DNA of 15,951 nt from Nitrospirota bacterium (GTDB lineage: Bacteria > Nitrospirota > JACRHJ01): assembly GCA_021815285.1 (NCBI GenBank), contig JAKAHE010000018.1, positions 1-15,951 on the forward strand. Reading direction: 5' to 3'. Positions 14,332 through 15,951 of the stretch are shown one piece after another. Made by a program: the position numbers and the translations under genes. Position 1 is the stretch's first letter; every line of letters starts with the position of its first letter. The notes beneath the pieces are model-generated. The model saw nothing but the letters and a program-made list of their open reading frames with translations. It made no database searches and was not told the DNA's origin.

Positions 14332-14357
14332 AAATATCCTGTATAATTTAATATAAT
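14329..14357 (+). promoter_or_regulatory. Candidate promoter for the small coiled-coil gene
   Basis: TTTAAA (14329-14334, four of six -35 bases), a 17-nt spacer and a perfect TATAAT (14352-14357). A second TATAAT lies at 14342-14347 but has no good -35. The -35 overlaps the T-tract of the preceding terminator. Predicted start near 14364 places the AAAGGAGG of the next gene just downstream. Confidence 0.45.
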
Positions 14358-14387
14358 TTTAAAAACCCTAACAAAGGAGGCAAGGCC

Positions 14388-14723
14388 ATGAGGAAGATTA
14401 TCATTATTTCGACAGCTCTCGTGTTTTTCTTTGCGGGCTACATAACCGGAAGCATCCATACGCGGAATGCGGTTGCCCTCGAACTTGGAGGTTTGAGCTC
14501 GACGGTTGACAGTCTGAAGAATCTCGGCAAGACTGTCGTCGAGATGCAGGACAACCTGAACAAGCTGCAAAAAAATGTCAATACGGTAAAGACAATAAAG
14601 GAAGATCTGGCCAAATACCAGGGCGTTTACAAAGGCGTTACGGGCGGCGAGTCAAAAAAGCAGGTTACGCCCGAGTTGCAGAAAGGGTTGCAGCAGATAC
14701 TGCCAGGCAGCCAGCAGCAATAA
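14388..14723 (+). CDS. Small membrane-anchored or exported coiled-coil protein of unknown function
   Basis: Encodes 111 residues from ATG 14388, behind AAAGGAGG (14373-14380). Residues 4-22 are strongly hydrophobic after MRK, giving either an uncleaved membrane anchor or a signal peptide ending around NAVALE. Residues about 38-82 have a regular heptad-like pattern of Leu, Val and Ile (LSSTVDSLKNLGKTVVEMQD, then NLNKLQKNVNTVKTIKEDL), a likely coiled coil facing the periplasm. The Gln-rich tail (residues about 93-111) looks disordered. No metal motif or catalytic residue is visible and I do not recognise the family. It has its own candidate promoter, lies between two terminators, and is not in an operon with the OmpA-family gene. 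A lipoprotein is ruled out because there is no Cys. Confidence 0.7.
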   Translation: MRKIIIISTALVFFFAGYITGSIHTRNAVALELGGLSSTVDSLKNLGKTVVEMQDNLNKLQKNVNTVKTIKEDLAKYQGVYKGVTGGESKKQVTPELQKGLQQILPGSQQQ

Positions 14724-14761
14724 AAAACACCGGGTATAATTCCGTCAACTGTCAATAAAAA

Positions 14762-14785
14762 GCCCGCCCCTGTTCCCGGGCGGGC
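14762..14785. terminator. Bidirectional terminator between convergent genes
   Basis: GCCCGCCC (14762-14769) and GGGCGGGC (14778-14785) form a perfect 8-bp GC stem with an 8-nt loop. On the minus strand TTTTTATT follows directly, a strong terminator for the gene at 14817-15260. On the plus strand CTTGATTTTC follows, a weaker tail for the gene ending at 14723. Confidence 0.85.
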
Positions 14786-14816
14786 CTTGATTTTCATAGT
14801 CAGGCTTTGCCTCAAG

Positions 14817-15260
14817 TCAGCCCTCTGGATACACACTGGGAAGGCACTGGGCGCTCGGCTTTGTGGCTATGTCGCCGTGGGCCGCTTCCCCGACTATCAG
14901 CCTGCCCTCCGCATAGTTTGTCCCGATGAGCCTGTCAACCCTTACCTCGCCAATCAGTTTCGCCCTGGAGAGGTTCGCCCTGGCGATTATATTGCTCAGG
15001 GCCTCCGGGCTGGTGCCGCCGGGCAGCAGGCGCTCCGCCATGGTGCTGGTCCTGAAGACCGGTATTGCGTCGCCCTTGCAGAGGACGGTATTGTCCGGGA
15101 CATAGAGTTTTACGGTATCGCCGGACTTTGAGACCACAGCCGCCTTGATCTCCGGGTTCACCATGCCTGAGCTGTGCATGTCGCTTCCGCTCCAGGCGTA
15201 GAGCGCACCAGCCGTCATAAGGCCGGCGAAAACCAGCATGTATGCGAATGTTTTTTTCAT
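14817..15260 (-). CDS. Exported protein of unknown function, possibly FlgT-C-like SH3-type fold
   Basis: Encodes 147 residues; the start at 15260 has GGAGGTG nearby. Residues 1-22 are a signal peptide (MKKTFAYMLVFAGLMTAG, ending LYA). The mature protein begins with a short Ser/Met/His stretch (WSGSDMHSSGM), then a compact beta-rich domain: AAVVSKSGDTVKLYVPDN, KGDAIPVFRTST, IGEVRVDRLIGTNYAEGRLI, and a final GDIATKP. This order resembles the small SH3-like domains of FlgT C-termini and related envelope proteins that control surface-organelle assembly. That is a weak pattern match, not a confident assignment. The two Cys (one in LCKGD, one near the C-terminus) could form a disulfide. The gene has its own good promoter and a strong terminator, so it is monocistronic and probably well expressed. 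Confidence 0.7.
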   Translation of the reverse strand: MKKTFAYMLVFAGLMTAGALYAWSGSDMHSSGMVNPEIKAAVVSKSGDTVKLYVPDNTVLCKGDAIPVFRTSTMAERLLPGGTSPEALSNIIARANLSRAKLIGEVRVDRLIGTNYAEGRLIVGEAAHGDIATKPSAQCLPSVYPEG

Positions 15261-15295
15261 TTTTCACACCTCCGTTTTTAGGACTGATACTCAAT

Positions 15296-15324
15296 ATTAT
15301 ATCACTGAAACGGATATGTGTGAA
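15296..15324 (-). promoter_or_regulatory. Promoter of the 14817-15260 gene
   Basis: On the minus strand: -35 TTCACA (15324-15319, five of six bases), a 17-nt spacer and a perfect -10 TATAAT (15301-15296). Predicted start near 15289 gives a leader of about 29 nt containing the GGAGGTG ribosome-binding site. Confidence 0.65.
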
Positions 15325-15328
15325 ATCG

Positions 15329-15409
15329 GGCGGGATTGATATCCGGCAGACGACCCGCCGCAAAGGAGGCATTTCTTCTTAAGCGGGGCGTCCGCCGGAC
15401 TTTTCCGGC
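15329..15409 (-). other. Inverted repeats downstream of the Spy-like gene
   Basis: Two small hairpins lie in the 168-nt gap downstream of the Spy-like gene: GCCGGA (15394-15399) with TCCGGC (15404-15409) around a 4-nt loop, and GGCGGG (15329-15334) with CCCGCC (15354-15359) around a 19-nt loop. Neither is followed by a T-run on the minus strand, so they are at best weak or factor-dependent terminators. The second ends close to the next gene's -35. Confidence 0.35.
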
Positions 15410-15428
15410 TGTGGATTGCCGGGAAGCG

Positions 15429-15899
15429 CTATCTTTTTTTGTGATGCCTGGTGATGAGCATTAGAACGACTCCGGGCTTCAGCTTGCTGTCCTTAAGCGT
15501 CTGCATCTGCTCCGGCGTGAGCGCCGCCTTAAGTTCGGAAATCTCGTGCGCGCGCTTCACGGCGAGGTCCGCGCCTATGGACGAGACCTTCCCCGCCTGC
15601 GCCCTGATTGCGTCGTCGTCGATCTTTTCGGCGTTCATGAGCTCGCCGAGCTTTCTTCTCTCGACCCTCATGTTCTTGAGCAACGGTTTCATTTCAGGCC
15701 TGTATTTCCCGGCCACGGCCCTCATCTGCGCTTTCTGGGCATCGGTGAGTTTCAGGGCTGCAATGACCTTTTTCACCTCTGCCTTCCTGTCCCCCCGGCG
15801 GCCATGAATCGCGCCATCGTTTGCATATGCCGCCCCGGCGGTCATCAAAGCCGCGGCAAAAAGCGTTAGGATTGTCAGTCTTGCGAACATCTTCCTCAT
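15429..15899 (-). CDS. Spy/CpxP-family periplasmic protein (LTxxQ repeats)
   Basis: Encodes 156 residues; the start at 15899 has AAGGAGGGG just upstream. Residues 1-26 are a signal peptide ending AAYA before Asn27. The mature protein is an all-helical, highly charged unit with two LTxxQ-type motifs: LTDAQ (51-55) and LTPEQ (127-131), the signature of the Spy/CpxP/ZraP group. Relatives are periplasmic chaperones or metal-stress proteins that bind unfolded proteins or modulate envelope-stress kinases; they are often induced by copper or zinc. The tail ends in RHHKKR, a possible metal or anion contact. Its presence a few kilobases from a Cu/Ag pump is suggestive only, because many such genes are unlinked. 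No promoter was found in the 52 bases left before the window edge. Confidence 0.85.
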   Translation of the reverse strand: MRKMFARLTILTLFAAALMTAGAAYANDGAIHGRRGDRKAEVKKVIAALKLTDAQKAQMRAVAGKYRPEMKPLLKNMRVERRKLGELMNAEKIDDDAIRAQAGKVSSIGADLAVKRAHEISELKAALTPEQMQTLKDSKLKPGVVLMLITRHHKKR

Positions 15900-15925
15900 A
15901 AGCCCCTCCTTGGGATGGTTGTTGA

Positions 15926-15939
15926 TGAAACCGGTTTCA
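15926..15939. promoter_or_regulatory. 14-bp perfect palindrome upstream of the Spy-like gene
   Basis: TGAAACCGGTTTCA is perfectly self-complementary and sits 27-40 bases upstream of the Spy-like start codon. Its length and position fit an operator for a dimeric regulator. The promoter would lie at or beyond the window edge, so its relation to the core promoter cannot be judged. Confidence 0.4.
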
Positions 15940-15951
15940 GATTAAAAGACG

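Overview
The window reads as chromosomal DNA from a Gram-negative, probably anaerobic bacterium with moderately high GC and heavy use of AUA (Ile) and AGG (Arg) codons. Nearly every protein outside central metabolism has a Sec signal peptide or inner-membrane segments. An Aquifex-type aconitase, a 2-hydroxyacyl-CoA dehydratase activase-like protein and many small exported proteins would suit Desulfobacterota ('Deltaproteobacteria') or Nitrospirota. No rRNA or other phylogenetic marker is present, so this placement is inference.

Layout. (1) 2-1579: C-terminal part of an acyl-CoA dehydratase activase-related protein, cut by the left edge. (2) 1764-2648: exported Gly/Met-rich protein of unknown function, followed by a terminator. 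(3) 2769-9618: metal-efflux locus. A strong sigma70-type promoter is followed by a small Cys/Met-rich exported protein, a periplasmic YHS-like protein, then a complete tripartite heavy-metal RND pump: TolC-family outer-membrane channel, CusB-like adaptor with an N-terminal heavy-metal-binding domain, and CusA-like pump. The pump keeps the three Met residues and the proton-relay residues of E. coli CusA at matching spacing, so Cu(I)/Ag(I) is the likely substrate. A 190-nt structured non-coding segment separates adaptor and pump genes. (4) 9750-10273: two tiny, translationally coupled genes of unknown function. (5) 10316-10981: exported protein of unknown function with a textbook terminator. (6) 11049-12968 (minus): aconitate hydratase with its own promoter. 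(7) 13217-14278: OmpA-family protein (beta-barrel, Pro/Ala linker, peptidoglycan-binding domain). (8) 14388-14723: small membrane-anchored coiled-coil protein. (9) 14817-15260 (minus): exported protein of unknown function. (10) 15429-15899 (minus): Spy/CpxP-type periplasmic protein.

How the parts may work together: the pump would take Cu(I)/Ag(I) from the periplasm and expel it. The YHS-like protein, the Cys/Met-rich protein and the adaptor's metal-binding domain are plausible periplasmic metal carriers or buffers. The OmpA-family and Spy-like proteins suggest a wider cell-envelope maintenance neighbourhood. No metal-responsive regulator, P-type ATPase or oxidase is visible. The best candidates for undescribed biology are the two unrecognised exported proteins, the Cys/Met-rich protein with its possibly leaderless mRNA, the structured element between adaptor and pump genes, and the coupled small-gene pair. 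No CRISPR array, insertion sequence, tRNA or rRNA was seen, and no gap between genes exceeds 300 bases.
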